64,000 bases of DNA from assembly GCA_017562135.1 (NCBI GenBank), contig QEYB01000629.1, forward strand, positions 558,001-622,000. Direction: 5' to 3'. Both the position numbers and the translations under genes were made by a program. Positions within the stretch are counted from its first letter, which is position 1. Each line of letters starts with the position of its first letter. The DNA is from Dipylidium caninum. Lineage: Eukaryota > Platyhelminthes > Cestoda > Cyclophyllidea > Dipylidiidae. This document shows, in pieces, positions 14,501-27,400 of the stretch. Below the pieces are notes generated by a model. The model saw only the letters and a program-made list of their open reading frames with translations. It was not told the DNA's origin and ran no database searches.

Positions 14501-17500
14501 TCCCTCTTATAGCGAATTAAGACGGCCTAATGAGAGGAAAATATGTAATTCACTCCAAGATATACTATAAACGTGGAGCAGTATAACGACCGTAAATATA
14601 CACGGATAACCACTCTTCGCAAAGCTTAACGCCAGCAACTTGCCTCATGAAAGTCACAAATAACCCAAGAACCACTTTGATGCGCATTAATAGTTTTAGA
14701 AAAGCAACTTCGGTTAAGATGGAAAGAAAAGATGTCAGGAAAAAAACGGAACTCACTATCGCTTCCAGGCTCCATAATAGACTCAAAGTCGCCCTGACAG
14801 GATTGCAAAGCTAATTCACCGCGCAAACACTGAAGACGTTTATTGACGAGTTGTAACTCCTCATCGGCATGTTGACAAAAGCGACAACCATCACTTTCCA
14901 AAGCCATGCTGTCGACAATGACGAACAGAAGACTTTGATATGCCCATAGTCTCACCCCGCCGGCGAAATCCCCGCCAGTACGAGGACGAAAAGCTCGGTT
15001 AAAGCGCGTATAGGTATGGCGATGCAGCCTGGATGGATGAAGGAGGAAGGGTAAAACATTTTAACTTCATTCGTGCGACCTGGTGACAGTGCTACTTGTG
15101 CCGTTATTTATAGTTTAAACGTTGTTTTGAAGCACCTAAAAATAAGGTGAAGACTGGAGTAACGCTAATGAGAGGTAAAATAATGTAATGTAAAGCATAT
15201 TTTTGCATAAAAAACTACGCTCCTACGTTACCATATCTTAGTCGTTGGCATGGTTTTACAATATCCAGAAAACATTTGGGTTATAGAGAAACAGGTTAAG
15301 ATCGATTCCAACGCTTTTCGAAAAAATTTTTAAAATCAACCACTTGGGAGGCCTCATAACAGAGGAAGCATCAAACTCATTGGATATTGGGTAACGTCGG
15401 TACCCAAACGTCTATACCATAAGAAGGAACAAAACAAACAGCCTGATAACACTTAAAATCTTAAACACTGGAAACCAACAATTACAATATTTCCAACAGG
15501 GATGCTTCACAAAAGTAGGAAATACCATAAAACACGACGATAGAAGTTAATTAGTTTTCAAGATGAATGGACGGAAGATCTGTTTAGGGCACTATGTATA
15601 GTGGAAGTAGTCTTGATAAGATGGCGAAAGAAGCCACCTTCATGATTACGCGTTGTATTCATCATATTTGCATTCATATGCTTCCCTCACAGTCTTCATT
15701 TAGCCTCCTTAAAGCCGGTTCTTCAGGTTAACCTCTCGATTATAACACAATATTTAATAATAGTGATGTCATGGAGCTTCATTTCTACGGCTCATAACAA
15801 CAAGTGCTTAAATATTCTACTAACTACTGCCAGATTTGCGCATGGCGTGTTTATAAGTAATACCTACTGAAACATGTGATACTCCTCAGTACCTATACAA
15901 TGCATAACTGGTCCTGTGGGTGAACTAAAATTGGGTCTACGTGATAGACCAAACAAATGTGAAACAAAAAACCTAGCGCAACTTGCCAATTCCAATAAAC
16001 CACCGATTTTAAACGAAAACAACAAGGAGTAGCCGAACTGCAATTGTCTATTTCCAACAGAAATGTTTGATCAAAAAATGAGAGAATAATAAAAAAGAAC
16101 ATGAAAGGACTCAGTGGAAAGATAAACTTCGGAAAAGAAACTACTACACCATACATACCCCAATAAGGTAATGGTAAGTGTTGAAAAACTTCTATCGGGA
16201 GGATGAAAATGATAAGTACATCCTCGATGTAAACACCTAATTTGCTAGTTAAACGACAAAATGGTGCGACTTTATTCATATCTCCTATAATGCACATTAC
16301 TACAATTGTGAAGGGTGATGATAAGGTCAAGCCTAGACTCTCGCTCACAAGGAGTTCAGATTCCCAGTGTGAAGAGCAGGTTGAGGAGGGCAGGTAAATG
16401 TAATTTAGCCATTTCTAACTATGGCCTCAGGAGTAAGTATAGTAATAAGTAGGCCAATTTTTAAATAGACATGTGTTACTCACAAAAACCAGAACCCGTT
16501 GAGAAAGAAAAATAGCATGCTGCGACTGCAGGGAATAAGCAAAGCACTTTGCAAATTCAAAGTAACAAACTAAACAATATCGGCTCTACTATTCAGCTCT
16601 AATACGGTTTGACGTAAGGGATGGGCTTGGACAGCACTGCGCTATCGGTAATAACAAACTGCTACAGCGGTGAAGGGCCAGAAATGGTAGTTAAAACATT
16701 CATAACTATCTTCAAATCTTCAACATTAACGTTCGATTTTGTACCGCAAAAAGGCGACAAGAAACCATTCAAATGCTACATTCCTACTATATTATGAACT
16801 GGAAGCTGAAATAGGTGACGTTCATAAAATCAGAAAAAAAATTAGAAAGCAGTAAGTAAAAATACCAAAAAATCAAAGAACCACTTATCGACCCATTAAA
16901 TGATGCTCAAATTGTCCCGAAATAGATACGGCGCTAGTTTAGAGTGTAAAAAAAGGAGCAAACAGGGGATGTCAACATCAATGCACGAATAATGAAATTG
17001 CATTAGCTTAGCAAAAACTAATTTAAGATACACTATTGATGGGAATATTATACTACTGCGAGATTAGGAAAAGGTTGTAAAAAGTTAAGACCATAAATTG
17101 ACTTCTTGGCTTGTTTTAAACTCTAATACATATTTGATTCTCGCTCTGTAATATAAAAAACAACAACCAACAAAACGGAAATCGTCTTCACGTGATTATC
17201 AAGTATCCGTTGCTATTTAATTTGTCGGAAACAGTCCTCAATCAAAAGAATCAGATCTATTGGTCAGTACATTTAAATACCAGAAATTTTTGGGCTCATT
17301 CAACGATTGGAGCAGGAGACAGCTTACGACTGATGGAGGCCAATGTCGTGATTGCCGGGGAACGACTTTAAAGGTAATCCTCTCGTCTACGGAATAAATG
17401 TCCTTCACTATCTGTGCGTCTGCCTTAAAATCCTCATCAGGCTCGAAGGATCCCTGATCCAGAAGATCACCAAGATGAAGCACCAAATCGGGGTGATAGA

Positions 17501-17880
17501 GGCTCATTGCAGTTCGGAAAGCTCTCTTCAACAACCAATGTCTACAATATTTTTGTTAAATAAAAGAGTAAAGTGAGTTCTATTTACTTGGTACACTACT
17601 AATTCTCTTAATTTCAGTCATCTTGAAAGAGAACTATGATGATTCACCTTCGCGTTCTATCAATCCATTGGTGACGGCTCCCAATATGGGTGTCTGAGAT
17701 GACTAAGATTTTAACAGGTTTCGAGTCAGCGCCGGTGTATATGAATCTATCATTCTTGTTCTCTGATATCTGTGGCCAGGTACACTGAAGAAGACTCACG
17801 TAAAAAAGCGCAAATTCGGCCCAAATTATAAGAACAAAAAGCAGGAAAAGAGTAACCCATTTGAGACTGTTGAAGTGCAT
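11503..17880 (-). CDS. MPPE1: Metallophosphoesterase 1 (PGAP5-type), one-base frame break in exon 2
   Basis: ER/Golgi membrane phosphoesterase that removes a side-chain ethanolamine phosphate from GPI anchors, by family knowledge. Six exons: 17648-17880, 17328-17541, 14757-15028, 13958-14127, 12955-13119 and 11503-11679. Exon 1 has an N-terminal membrane anchor (residues about 6-30) and the metal motif SDTHIG. Exon 2 has LHLGDLLDQG and GNHDIGLH. Exon 3 has VIVDSMALESDGC. Exon 4 has ILIQHFPLYR. Exon 5 has LALAGHSHYYC, completing the calcineurin-like metal site. Exon 6 has a C-terminal membrane segment near LNYAVGLLIILIFYL. All phases agree except exon 2, where FKVV and PGNHD lie in different frames; removing one base of the CCCC run (17357-17360 on this strand) would restore agreement. 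The tail HRHDNKDS lacks the dilysine ER-retrieval motif recalled for human MPPE1. The second intron (15029-17327) is the largest. Confidence 0.9.
15029..17327. other. Long intron 2 of MPPE1
   Basis: A 2.3 kb AT-rich interval between two MPPE1 exons, bounded by GTAAGC and CATCCAG on the minus strand. It holds one hydrophobic open frame (minus 15893-16348) with no recognisable domain; otherwise nothing I can support. Confidence 0.7.
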
Positions 17881-18012
17881 TATCACGTTATGGGTAGGAT
17901 ATCCAGCCTGAAAGCAAACGAAATCTACTGGATTTATAGAATTTAAAAATAATGCAGAAAAAATGAAGTGGGAAAGGAACTTTATTTAAAAATATCCACC
18001 AGCAGAAAACAA

Positions 18013-18956
18013 TTAACCAGATTTCGGGTGATATTTATCGTGTAACTTGGATACATCCACGGCGCCTATAAAGGTCCATCCATCCGGTCCCATATAATAA
18101 ACTAAATTTCAAAGTTTATAGAAAAATGAATACAACTTACGATTATTTATCCCTCCAGAAGCTGGATCACGGTAAGTAGCATGGTAAATGGCTTTACGAC
18201 CAAGATCGACAGCTTCCTGATTGGTCAATTCGTACCTATATTCTCCATCTAGGATGGCATAGGCATGGGGACTACCAGATCCTGCCGAGAAATAATCGCC
18301 AGTCAATCGAGCCCCGTCACTATCTACGTAGTATAGACCAGGACCCATCTTGTCGTAACCAACGATAAGAGTTCCAATGCTTAATCCATAACCTTTGTAG
18401 TTGTACAACATATTAGAAAGAAGCTTTGAGGCGGCAGCGACCGAAATCCTTTCTTTGTTGCGCAATTCAAAAAGCCTTTTGAAGTTACATTTTGCGATTC
18501 GGTATACCTGCAATGCTTCGCGAGGACACGTTCCCAGTACAAGCAATCAGCGGCGCCCCCAGCCATAGTTCCCAAAAGGTATCTATTTATTTTGAGTACC
18601 TTGTGGACGTGGGGAGAAGCTACACCTAGTTATTCAAAAACGAGGTACCGATGTAAGAGCCAGCTGAGGCTCGCGAGTCAACAGAAACAATAATTCCGCC
18701 CTGATATTTGAATGCTAATGTAGTTGTACCGTGAGTAAGACGAATTTTTAAACCATTGGACGCCACTCCGTCGACGGTTGGCGTAATGTAACCCTACAAT
18801 CTCGATAAATTGACGAATTAGAGGAACTTTGAGAACAGGCTCGATCGGAATAGACAATTCTTCGTTAGGTTCTAAGGCGCTAGGAACATGGGCCGCAGAG
18901 TCGATACTCGCATGTGTAAAGTGGTCATTGAGCTTGGCGAAATCTGACAGGGCCAT
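18013..18956 (-). CDS. PSMB5: Proteasome subunit beta type-5
   Basis: Beta-5 subunit of the 20S core, responsible for chymotrypsin-like cleavage. Five exons: 18828-18956, 18649-18793, 18508-18619, 18141-18475 and 18013-18101, giving 269 residues. The propeptide ends at Gly65; the mature chain starts [11 protein letters not shown] with nucleophile Thr at about residue 66. Asp of SVDSR, Lys in the HKVLKIN segment, and blocks [41 protein letters not shown] and the C-terminal [11 protein letters not shown] are all present. All four introns are tiny: 34, 29, 32 and 39 nt. Without removing them the frame breaks three times; removing them restores the family alignment exactly, notably SYIASP and CRLFELRN. 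The donor of intron 1 is uncertain: GTTCCT (34 nt) or GTTCTC (43 nt) both keep phase. Upstream is intergenic; MPPE1 starts only 132 bases downstream. Confidence 0.96.
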
Positions 18957-21381
18957 CGTTTAAGCAATGTTCACGGTTTCCCCGCTCGCTGAGACAAACA
19001 ATTATAACAATTTAATAATTCATCGGAACTTGACCCTTCCAAACATCAGGTAAAAATAATATTTAAATAATTTTTCATTAATCGATTCAAGCTTTCTAAA
19101 TTTAGTCAGCGTATTGTTATTAGCATTTTACTGACTTGTATTTTTTGAAGCTGCAAATGAACGGTCCTTGATGTCACACCCGAGACATTTGTTTCTATTG
19201 GGCTGAATTCAGTAAAGGTTTTCTAGGAGCATTTCTAAATCTATATCTCATTTTACGCTGTTTAAGTTTTCTGGCCATGCCGGAGAATTTTTATTGACAT
19301 ATATCAAGCCCAGCCGGTGTTTGCAATTCTATCGTGAACGCCATATCGATTCGAAATTCATCAAAAATGCGCCAGGACAAATTGGGGTTTAATCAAAACC
19401 ACCTTGATTTTTGAAAAAAATGGGACTTCTTAAACAAATAGTAATAATTTCTAAAATTTGCTGGAGACTTCATTGAGGTTCTCCCTACGCTTGCTCATCA
19501 AACGCGAGTCATAATTAGGTTATATGAAGCAATAATGTTTCACGACAGGAGTCTAAATTTCATGCCGGATAAATAATTTCTTAATACGCCGACCGAATAG
19601 CCTTTTATAGGGGATCACTATTAATATGTCACAGAGTAATCATTCGCTAATTTTTTATCCTCATTCCATGAGTCCATTCAATTCTGCGGTGATTGCAATG
19701 TTTAGAGGTACTTGGGGGTAACCGTCGGAACGCATCTGAGTGCGAAGACCTGATGATGCTGAATACCCACTAAGGCAATTTGCGAACCATTAAATCGGTC
19801 CTATTTTCCTTAAACTAAATGAGTGGCTCTAAACTTGCCGATTATGAGTCATTCAACCCTAATTCATCACATAAGCTATGGTTTTACGGGCGTTCCCCAG
19901 GATGATAGAAACGCGTTGAAATATTTGTTTCACTGGTTGTGGCGGGCTCAAGTAATAAAAGTGTGTGGTTAAGCTGATCGTGCTTGGCGACTTCGCCTCC
20001 CAGTACGAAATCTACGACTGATTTTCCTGAGACACGTGAATAATGCATTTTCTGATTCCACTAAGTCGAATACTTAAAAACTGTGACTAACAATAACTCA
20101 AAAAACTAGCATAATTAAGTTCTTCTCATTTTCTCCATTAGCTCAGTCGTCACATGACCTCGGTGGTCCTGGTTGCTTATGGATTTCAGCCAAATTTTAC
20201 GCATTCTTTGTAAATTTTTACGCTCCGTGGACGATGCAAGTAATTTAGTCAACACGATTCAAAAAACAGGTCTCAATAATTTTCTGACACCCACCACGCC
20301 ATAGTAACATCTGTGCTAATGTTTGTAACCACAACACAAAGTGGCATATCGGGGACGTACTCTCATTGTTACCTTTATTTCTAAGTTACCAATGTAATTT
20401 TAGTAAGGCATGGTATATTGTCGAATGTGTGTAATCAAGCGTGAAATTCAAACACTTGTTCTTGCTTAGAGATCCAGAAGAACTCGAATCGAGAAATAAT
20501 ATTTAGTTTCCTAGGAAAGTTGACTCTCGTTCAGGTAATCCACATTGCCGCTTCTTCTAGAGAGGAATAATTAACGAAAGAATAGGTTTCACCTTCTTGA
20601 TTATATTGTGGAAAAATTGTATAATCGTGTTGAATAGGGTAGAAGGAGGGGGCCGAGTTTTCCCTCACGACTCTTCGGACTGGGCATTTTGTGATCAATT
20701 ATGAATTACCTTGCATTGACTACTGATAATTGACGAGGAGAACACTTAATACCATCAAGTTAAAATAACATCACTTCCTTTCCAACTTGAAGTTATTGTG
20801 ACGCCATCCTGCCCTTTTTAAATTATTAACTGCCTCCTTCTTACCGCATAAAAACTTTAATTGATTTGTTTTTCCTTAAAGTCGTTAAGATCGATTGAGA
20901 TTCGGCAATTTGAACTTAAAACATCATCTGCTAATCAGGGAGTATCACAACCTGAACCATAATCGCACCACTTTTAGTTGCTCGATTCCTGAAATCTCTA
21001 TGAGATACAAATGGAAACTAGTAACATGCGTGTATCACCTCCTTAAGGCTTCAACAATTAAGATGTCCGTGTCGGGACTTTTAATGCTTAACTCGTATAG
21101 ACGTGCTCTAGCGGTAGTTGTAGCCTCCAAAACATAGTGAACCACTCACTTTTTGCAGGACCATCTTCGTCCGCACTCCAATATTTTAGAACCTTATTTA
21201 AGGCCTGACAAGAAAATAAGATTAGGATTAAACTTTCACATCCGACATCAAATATTTCTTCAGAGAAGACTCGAAGAGAGCGATAAGCAATCTTAGGTAA
21301 TCAGACAGCTAGTTTATTTTATACATTAACGAGTGAAAATATAACACAAGAACCCCTTTAACTGTTCGTCTAGGATGCTTC
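18957..21381. other. Intergenic, no gene recognised
   Basis: About 2.4 kb between the PSMB5 start and the stop of the dynein light chain gene, both on the minus strand. Presumably contains the PSMB5 promoter and the dynein gene 3' untranslated region. Small frames such as plus 20895-21137 show no domain or splice logic. No RNA gene or repeat recognised by eye. Confidence 0.5.
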
Positions 21382-21709
21382 CTAGCCAGACTTGAAGAGT
21401 AGAATTGCGACTTGTCCGGCGTAAAAATAAATGAAATGTTTCGTCTCATGGGTGACATAACTGCCAAAATTTCTGCCCACGACGCAATGCCAGGTGGGGC
21501 TGTGTCGCTTGTCAAACTGGAGGAGGGGGAAGAGAGGGCGGAGGTCAAGTGGAAAGACGCATACCTACCTCTTTTTTAATGTATGCCGCGATATCTTTTT
21601 CAATGTTAAACTTTTCAAAAGCATGAGTCGCTACATCAATGGCATCTTGTTGCATTTCTTCCGACATGTCGACATTCTTTACCACAGCTTTCCTCGTTCC
21701 ATCACTCAT
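21382..21709 (-). CDS. DYNLL1: Dynein light chain, LC8 type
   Basis: Small dimeric hub protein of the dynein motor and many other complexes. Two exons, 21569-21709 and 21382-21516, separated by a 52-nt intron (21517-21568, GTAGGT to CTCCAG), code 91 residues against about 89 in animal LC8. Nearly the whole chain matches LC8: [24 protein letters not shown], the peptide-binding strand region [15 protein letters not shown] and the end [11 protein letters not shown]. The start is the first in-frame ATG and gives MSDGTRKAV, a slightly extended version of the usual MSDRKAVIK. Flatworms carry many dynein light chain paralogues, so LC8 class is firm while one-to-one orthology to DYNLL1 or DYNLL2 is not. 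Confidence 0.97.
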
Positions 21710-23447
21710 CGTTAAGTTGGGCGAGTTAGCTGAGATACGTGGGAAGGTTAAGCGCGAGTGGTCTGTTGCGTGTGTTGTGATTCAAATTTTCCGATAGCCA
21801 ACGCTTCACAGTAACATGGCCTCACCTCGTCGCCCATTGGTTCCCCGCAGTAACTTGGTTGCAGTGGCTTGACCAAAAAATTGGTGTTTGAGGATGGATT
21901 ACTGTGACGTACCTTTGCACTCAAGACGTGTACTGGCGGCTCGCCACCATCTGCCGTCGGCCACGAAACCGAGGACTCACGTTCCCCTGTATTTTACGCC
22001 TGGCAAGTTAAACCGACTTCCTTACCATGTAGTCTCTTCTACAAATACCACAGTTTGGGCGGAAACGGATTTACCTTCACATGCTATTAGAAATACCAGT
22101 ATCTGCTCAATCCATTACTATTCAGCACTAAATGTTGATGTTGATGGTTAAACAACCGCCAATGATCTGGTAGGAATTACTTGAACATAGCCAACGCCAT
22201 GGTTGAAAAGAACCAACCTTAATAGTTGAATTAGCCTCAACTAAAGCTCACTTTATATCGGCCTCATCTTTTCTACAACTGCCATGTCCCTTAAAGCTTC
22301 CGGTTGTTTAATTTTTTTTGCTGCAAACCGCTTTACTGTTCAGCCTAAGCTAACTAGTTCGGCCATTCGATTAATTGCCACCATGCCGAATATCATCAAG
22401 CTGAAGTAGAATGGAAACGGCTAGCAGGCGAAGCACACTGTTCGATAAGGCCTTTTTCAACGGACGGGAGGGAATGGAGGTGGCGCCAGCGGGTTAGTGA
22501 AAGGACATCCCTGCCCAACACTGGTATGAAACTGACTTCTTTTCACAGAGTACATATTCTTCACTCATGAATTAACATCGGGGCTGGTGAAATTGACATT
22601 ATAACGAATTTTTATCAACGGGATATGTTACTCGCCGCCACTTGCCCTCGCGTTTAAAATTCTGGGCTGACGGAGCGGGACCTTACAAACGGGATCAAAA
22701 ATTAAATTGCCAGTGATGCGAATTACAAAAGTGATAATTGTATACAAAACTCAATTTTGGACATTGACATTATGGGGCGGTTGGTTCGTGAATAAGTAAA
22801 TTCAAAACTAGAGTTAAAGGTAAGGATATTTAGGTAAATACATGAATTTATTTTGCCCGATAAAATCTTTTAAACGAAAAAGGTGCGTGGCAAAGAAGCG
22901 ACTGAAGCCGCACTCCAAGTTTTAATCACGAAGGCCAAAATGAAGGCCTCGCGCAGTATCGTATCCGTTTGGGTAGCACTACTGAATTGCGCTTCATTAA
23001 TCCGTAGCATGTAGATTGGAACAGCACTGCCAGGCGTAAAGGCTTTCGTTACGACCAGGTCAAAGTGGACACGAACGTTAATAGTGCACAAAAGTTGAGT
23101 GTATATATGGGCATTTCAAGGAAAGTGAATAGCGCAGGAGAATAAATGAGGGAAATAAATATAGCAAATCGTCATTATTTTTAAAACTAAGCTAGGATGC
23201 ACTACGAATATTTTTTTTTTCATCGGCCGAATTTTGCTGTAATGATAAAAATTTTAAGTCACGAAATTCATATGAAAACCACTGTAGACCCGTCATACTT
23301 CCGGATTTATAACAAATTTTACAAACTTTAATGCAACCCTAAAAAGGAACACAAGGAAAGTTTTTCATCATTTATCAGCTATTATTTCATAAGATTGTTT
23401 GAATGGGCGGTACCCGATGGGAAACACTTTGGATTTCACACGCCACC
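21710..23447. other. Intergenic between divergent DYNLL and RPL30 genes
   Basis: The two flanking genes point away from this 1.7 kb stretch, so both promoters should lie here. Open frames (plus 21888-22151, minus 22870-23091) have no recognisable domain. No specific regulatory motif can be claimed. Confidence 0.45.
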
Positions 23448-23984
23448 ATGGCTCCTACGGCACCTGCTGTCAAGAAGTCAGAGTCAAAGTCCATAGCTCA
23501 GGCGTCTTCAAAGAAGGCCGTACGCATTTACTCGCGATAATTTTGCCTTTTTCTTAGAAAGCTTTAGACTCCATTAACAGTCGTCTCGCCCTTGTCTTCA
23601 AAAGCGGAAAAGCCGCAATCGGCTACCGTCACACGCTTCGCACTCTTCGGCGAGGTGGCGCGAAGCTTATAATTATCGCCAGTAATACTCCTCCACTAAG
23701 GTAATTGAGATCCGGATTTCGGAGCATTTTGCCGAGATGAAATCCTAACGTTTTTTGAGGCACATCGTCGCTTTTTGTGGCTGTCAAACTAGCTGGGCAT
23801 AATTAATTTCAGGAAGGCCGAAATAGAGTATTACGCTATGCTGTCCAAGACTGGTGTCCACCATTACAACGGCACAAACCACGATCTCGGCACCGCTTGT
23901 GGTAAGTACTTCCGAGTAAGTACTTTGGCCATCGAGGATCCTGGTGACTCTGATATCATCCGTTCCATGCCCAACGAGGCTTGA
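23448..23984 (+). CDS. RPL30: Large ribosomal subunit protein eL30
   Basis: Component of the 60S subunit. Three exons: 23448-23519, 23558-23700 and 23813-23984, coding 128 residues. The start sits in a strong context (GCCACCATGG). Conserved blocks include [73 protein letters not shown] and the end [21 protein letters not shown]. Introns are 38 nt and 112 nt. The N-terminus coded by exon 1 ([20 protein letters not shown]) is about 15 residues longer and richer in Ala, Ser and Lys than the short human start. The gene converges on the nucleoporin gene with about 490 bases between the stop codons. Confidence 0.96.
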
Positions 23985-24474
23985 ATTGTTGTTAATAAAT
24001 AGTGGATACTTCCAACGCAACCTTTTTCGCCCTTGTGCGCTTTACACCTAATCCCATGTTCCCATACTCTATAGCTCGCAGTATTGCAGGAAAGGGACTC
24101 CGTACCAGCCCTTGCTGATATACTTGTTACGCGCTGACCGGTTTGAAATCTATGGAAAGCCATATAATCATTCCCGCCAAGACGACCAGTTTGAGTAATT
24201 TAAAGGTTACACGTCCACAAGACGCTACTCTGAATAGGCCATTCCCTACTGGGAATTGACGTCACATAGAGGTTGAGATTATGCTCGCTACCCACTATTA
24301 TTACATCGCTGAACTTGATGGGATAGGTTGTTTCCGAAGGATGCTAATCCACCGAGGATTTGGACGAAATTGGTGGAGCGAACGGTGGAAAATTTGCAAA
24401 TATACATTCCATCAAACGGTCTGTTCGAGGGACAAGTTTTGGGGAGGGGGTCCGCGGACGCCGTGTGGCGTGTA
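23985..24474. other. Convergent 3' region between RPL30 and the FG nucleoporin
   Basis: Both flanking genes end here, so it should carry two 3' untranslated regions and polyadenylation sites. No coding exon is supported; open frames are opposite-strand or short. Confidence 0.5.
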
Positions 24475-27400
24475 TTACCGCCGTCTTGGGAGTCGCGTTT
24501 GTCTGCGACGCTGGAAGTTCGAGCTCGTCGGCGTGACCGCACTGAAGGGGTTCGGAGATGCGGCACCGGGCTGCCCGAAAACAGGCGTCGACTGAGGTGT
24601 CTGGCCAAAATTAAAACTTGCCAGAGGCGTGGTCACTGCAGCGCTGAAGTTAAAGCCGCCGCCTGTGGTAGACCCACCCGCAGTGGGTAGGGGTTGGGTG
24701 CCTACTCCGGCGAAGGTCGAAGTTACGCCACTAGCTGAACCGAAGTGCGAAGGATTCACTGCTCCTCCAACACCAAACACTGGAGGTTGGAGTTTTGGCG
24801 CCGAAATTCCGTCGGTCAAAGCGGAGTCCGCGATGCGTTTGGTATGATCTCCAACGGAGAAGATCGAGGGTGAACTTTTCGGTGATGGTAAGGCAAGAGA
24901 AAAGGCTGATGAGGCTGGGTTAGTGATACCACTTGGGACCGTTGGTTTCGCACCAAATTGGAAGACACCAGTCCCAAGCGTCGGAGCAAACGGAATGGAA
25001 GAGCATGTGGATTTAGTCGTTGCAGCAGAAAATTTGAAACCACCCAAGTTACTGCCGACTGTGGCCGGTGTAGTGGTGTTAGTGACGGGCGGGAAGTTGA
25101 AGGACGCTGCAACAATACTTGGAGCAGATGTAAAGGTCGATGAAGAGATTGGGAAGATGAAGCCCCCAACGCTGCCAGTGGAGGAAGCCGTGGTCGTATT
25201 AGACAAATTTTGGAAGTTAAAGGGAGTCGTTGTGTGGACTAAAGTTCCAGAGTTACTACCGTTTGTAAGCACGGGAGTACTTATTTTCGAGAAAGTAAAG
25301 AGAGGCACGTTTGCAGTTGTAGGAATAGTGGAGATGGCTGGAGCAGCTTGCGCGACGGAAAAGCTAAAGGTATTCGTAGGTGTGCCACCGTTAGGAATCG
25401 AAGTTGTTAGGGGGAAAGCGAAAGGAGCATTGATGGCCGTAGTAGCAGTACTTGTGGCCGCTGTAGTCACGGTCTTAAAATTGAATGTGGTCACCGTAGG
25501 TGATCCTGTTGCCGCAGCGGCCGTTGTCAGTGTCTTCGAGAAGTTAAACAAAATCGGAGCCGCGGTTGTGGTGGCTGAGAAACTGAAGGAAGGCATTGAC
25601 TTCGTTGACACTAATGTGGACGAATTTGCAACAGAAGAAACTGCAGGAAAGACATTAATTGTTTTGGTTGCGTCGGGTTTAGTGGAGAAGTTAAATACGA
25701 GCTGAGAGGGAGCCGAAACTGATACTGGTGCAGACGTTGTACCTAGGAGAGACGGTTTAGCAGAGAAGTTGAAAATGGGATTAGTTCCAAATGTAGATAC
25801 GGCAGTGGTGTTCACAGCGCTCTTAAAATTGAAACCCAATCGAACTGATGAGACGACAGAAGCAGATGCTGCGGTGGAACCACTAGCGCACGCCTTAACC
25901 AAAGAGACCTCTTCACTGGTTGTAGCGATTGGAGTGATGCAAGGGGCAACGCTAGTTTTGGCTCCAGAAGCAGTGAAACTGAGTGGCGGTACAGAAACAG
26001 AGAGATTCTTTTCCGTAGCGAAAACAAAAGATGATAGTCCAACAGTCGTAGTGTTCGTAGAAACAAAAGGATTTATCGTTGAAGACAAAGGTGCTGATTC
26101 TGATGTGGCAGAAGATTTTAAACTCGAAACTGAGGACGCGATGGAGACACTAACATCAGTAAATGTAGGTTGAGGAACACTAAAAATTGGCGTGACAGCT
26201 GTTTTAACGTCGGACCCAGAGGAATTTGATGCAGATGAGAAAACAACACCAGCAAAACTTTTTTCTACCAAGGCGGAAGATGCAGCTATTGTAGGTCGAG
26301 AACCGGTGACGTTGACAACGGTGGTAGATGCTTGGTCCAGGCCTTTCTCTGACGTCAGTCCCATGAAGGTCGCGGAACTCGGTGCAGTGGGAGTGGAAGA
26401 AACGGAAGCGGAAGTGGTGGTTTCAGTAGAGGCTACCGATTTCGTACCAAAAACAAAAGGTAGATTAGGCATGCTTGCGGCAGAGGTAGGACAAGGGACA
26501 TCAGTGGCCTCCTTATTTCTGATGGTCGAAGCCTTTCCTAGATCAAAAGCCCATGTCGGTAGAGTTGAAATAGAGGTAGCAACGGAAGCATTTACTTCTG
26601 AAGCAGCGGTATATGTAAATCCCAAGGGCGCAGCCACTGACTGGGATGATGTTGATAAAACCGCAGATGAGGTCGTTTGTGCTGCCACAGTAGATGTTGA
26701 CGGAGGTGAAAAAGCCAAATTCGACTGACTAGATGCGACTGTGGAGACACCTACAATAGAACGCAAGCACAGATGTAGCAGAGGCAATTGCGGTTAGAAG
26801 TGACTACCAAAGTAGCGGTTATCTTACTAGACGTGTTCGTCGACGTCGCTACGAGTGAAGTTTCGGGGATACTGACACAAATTTTCTGCGTGAGATCAGC
26901 GAACATTCGGCGAATATTGGCATGGCGAGTCTCCAACGAGTTGTCTTGAGTAAGTACCGCAGCCGGCGATGAAGTTAATCGTCTGCTCAAAGCATTAGCT
27001 CGCGCTCTAGCTTCTAAACCCGCTATAAAACGAGACACTGAAGTAGAGCGGATAGAACTAGCCGATTGCCTCCTCTGTTTATGTGGAGATGGAGAAGAGG
27101 GGTCCTCTGTACCTACGGCAATGTCAGTATGAAACACAGTTTGTGTCTCACAATCACGCGTAGCGCGCCTTTTGGCAGCTGGAGACGATAAAGGTGATAA
27201 CTTTTCAGCCAGAATTGAAAGATTATTGTTACGTGTCCGCATGAAGTCGGATATTTCCGTCTGCTCCCCCTTCCCCACATCTAAATCTTCTGGTCTTCGA
27301 CGCTTTGAACCAAAAGCAATAGCCTCTAATGTAGCTGAGGAAAGACGTGACACTTGATAGGGAAGCTTTGAGGAACTAGGACGAACAGTAGACGTGATTG

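Noticed and set aside
18109..18956. PSMB5 read as a frameshifted pseudogene
   Set aside because: Each frame change coincides with a GT-AG segment of 29-43 nt whose removal restores exact family sequence and phase.
22870..23091. Minus-strand 73-codon frame upstream of RPL30
   Set aside because: No domain or splice logic; length within chance expectation.
24923..25705. Long plus-strand open frames (260, 178, 134 codons) between 24.9 and 26.7 kb
   Set aside because: They mirror the low-complexity Ser/Thr/Val-rich exon of the FG nucleoporin on the minus strand; no domain, start context or splice sites of their own.
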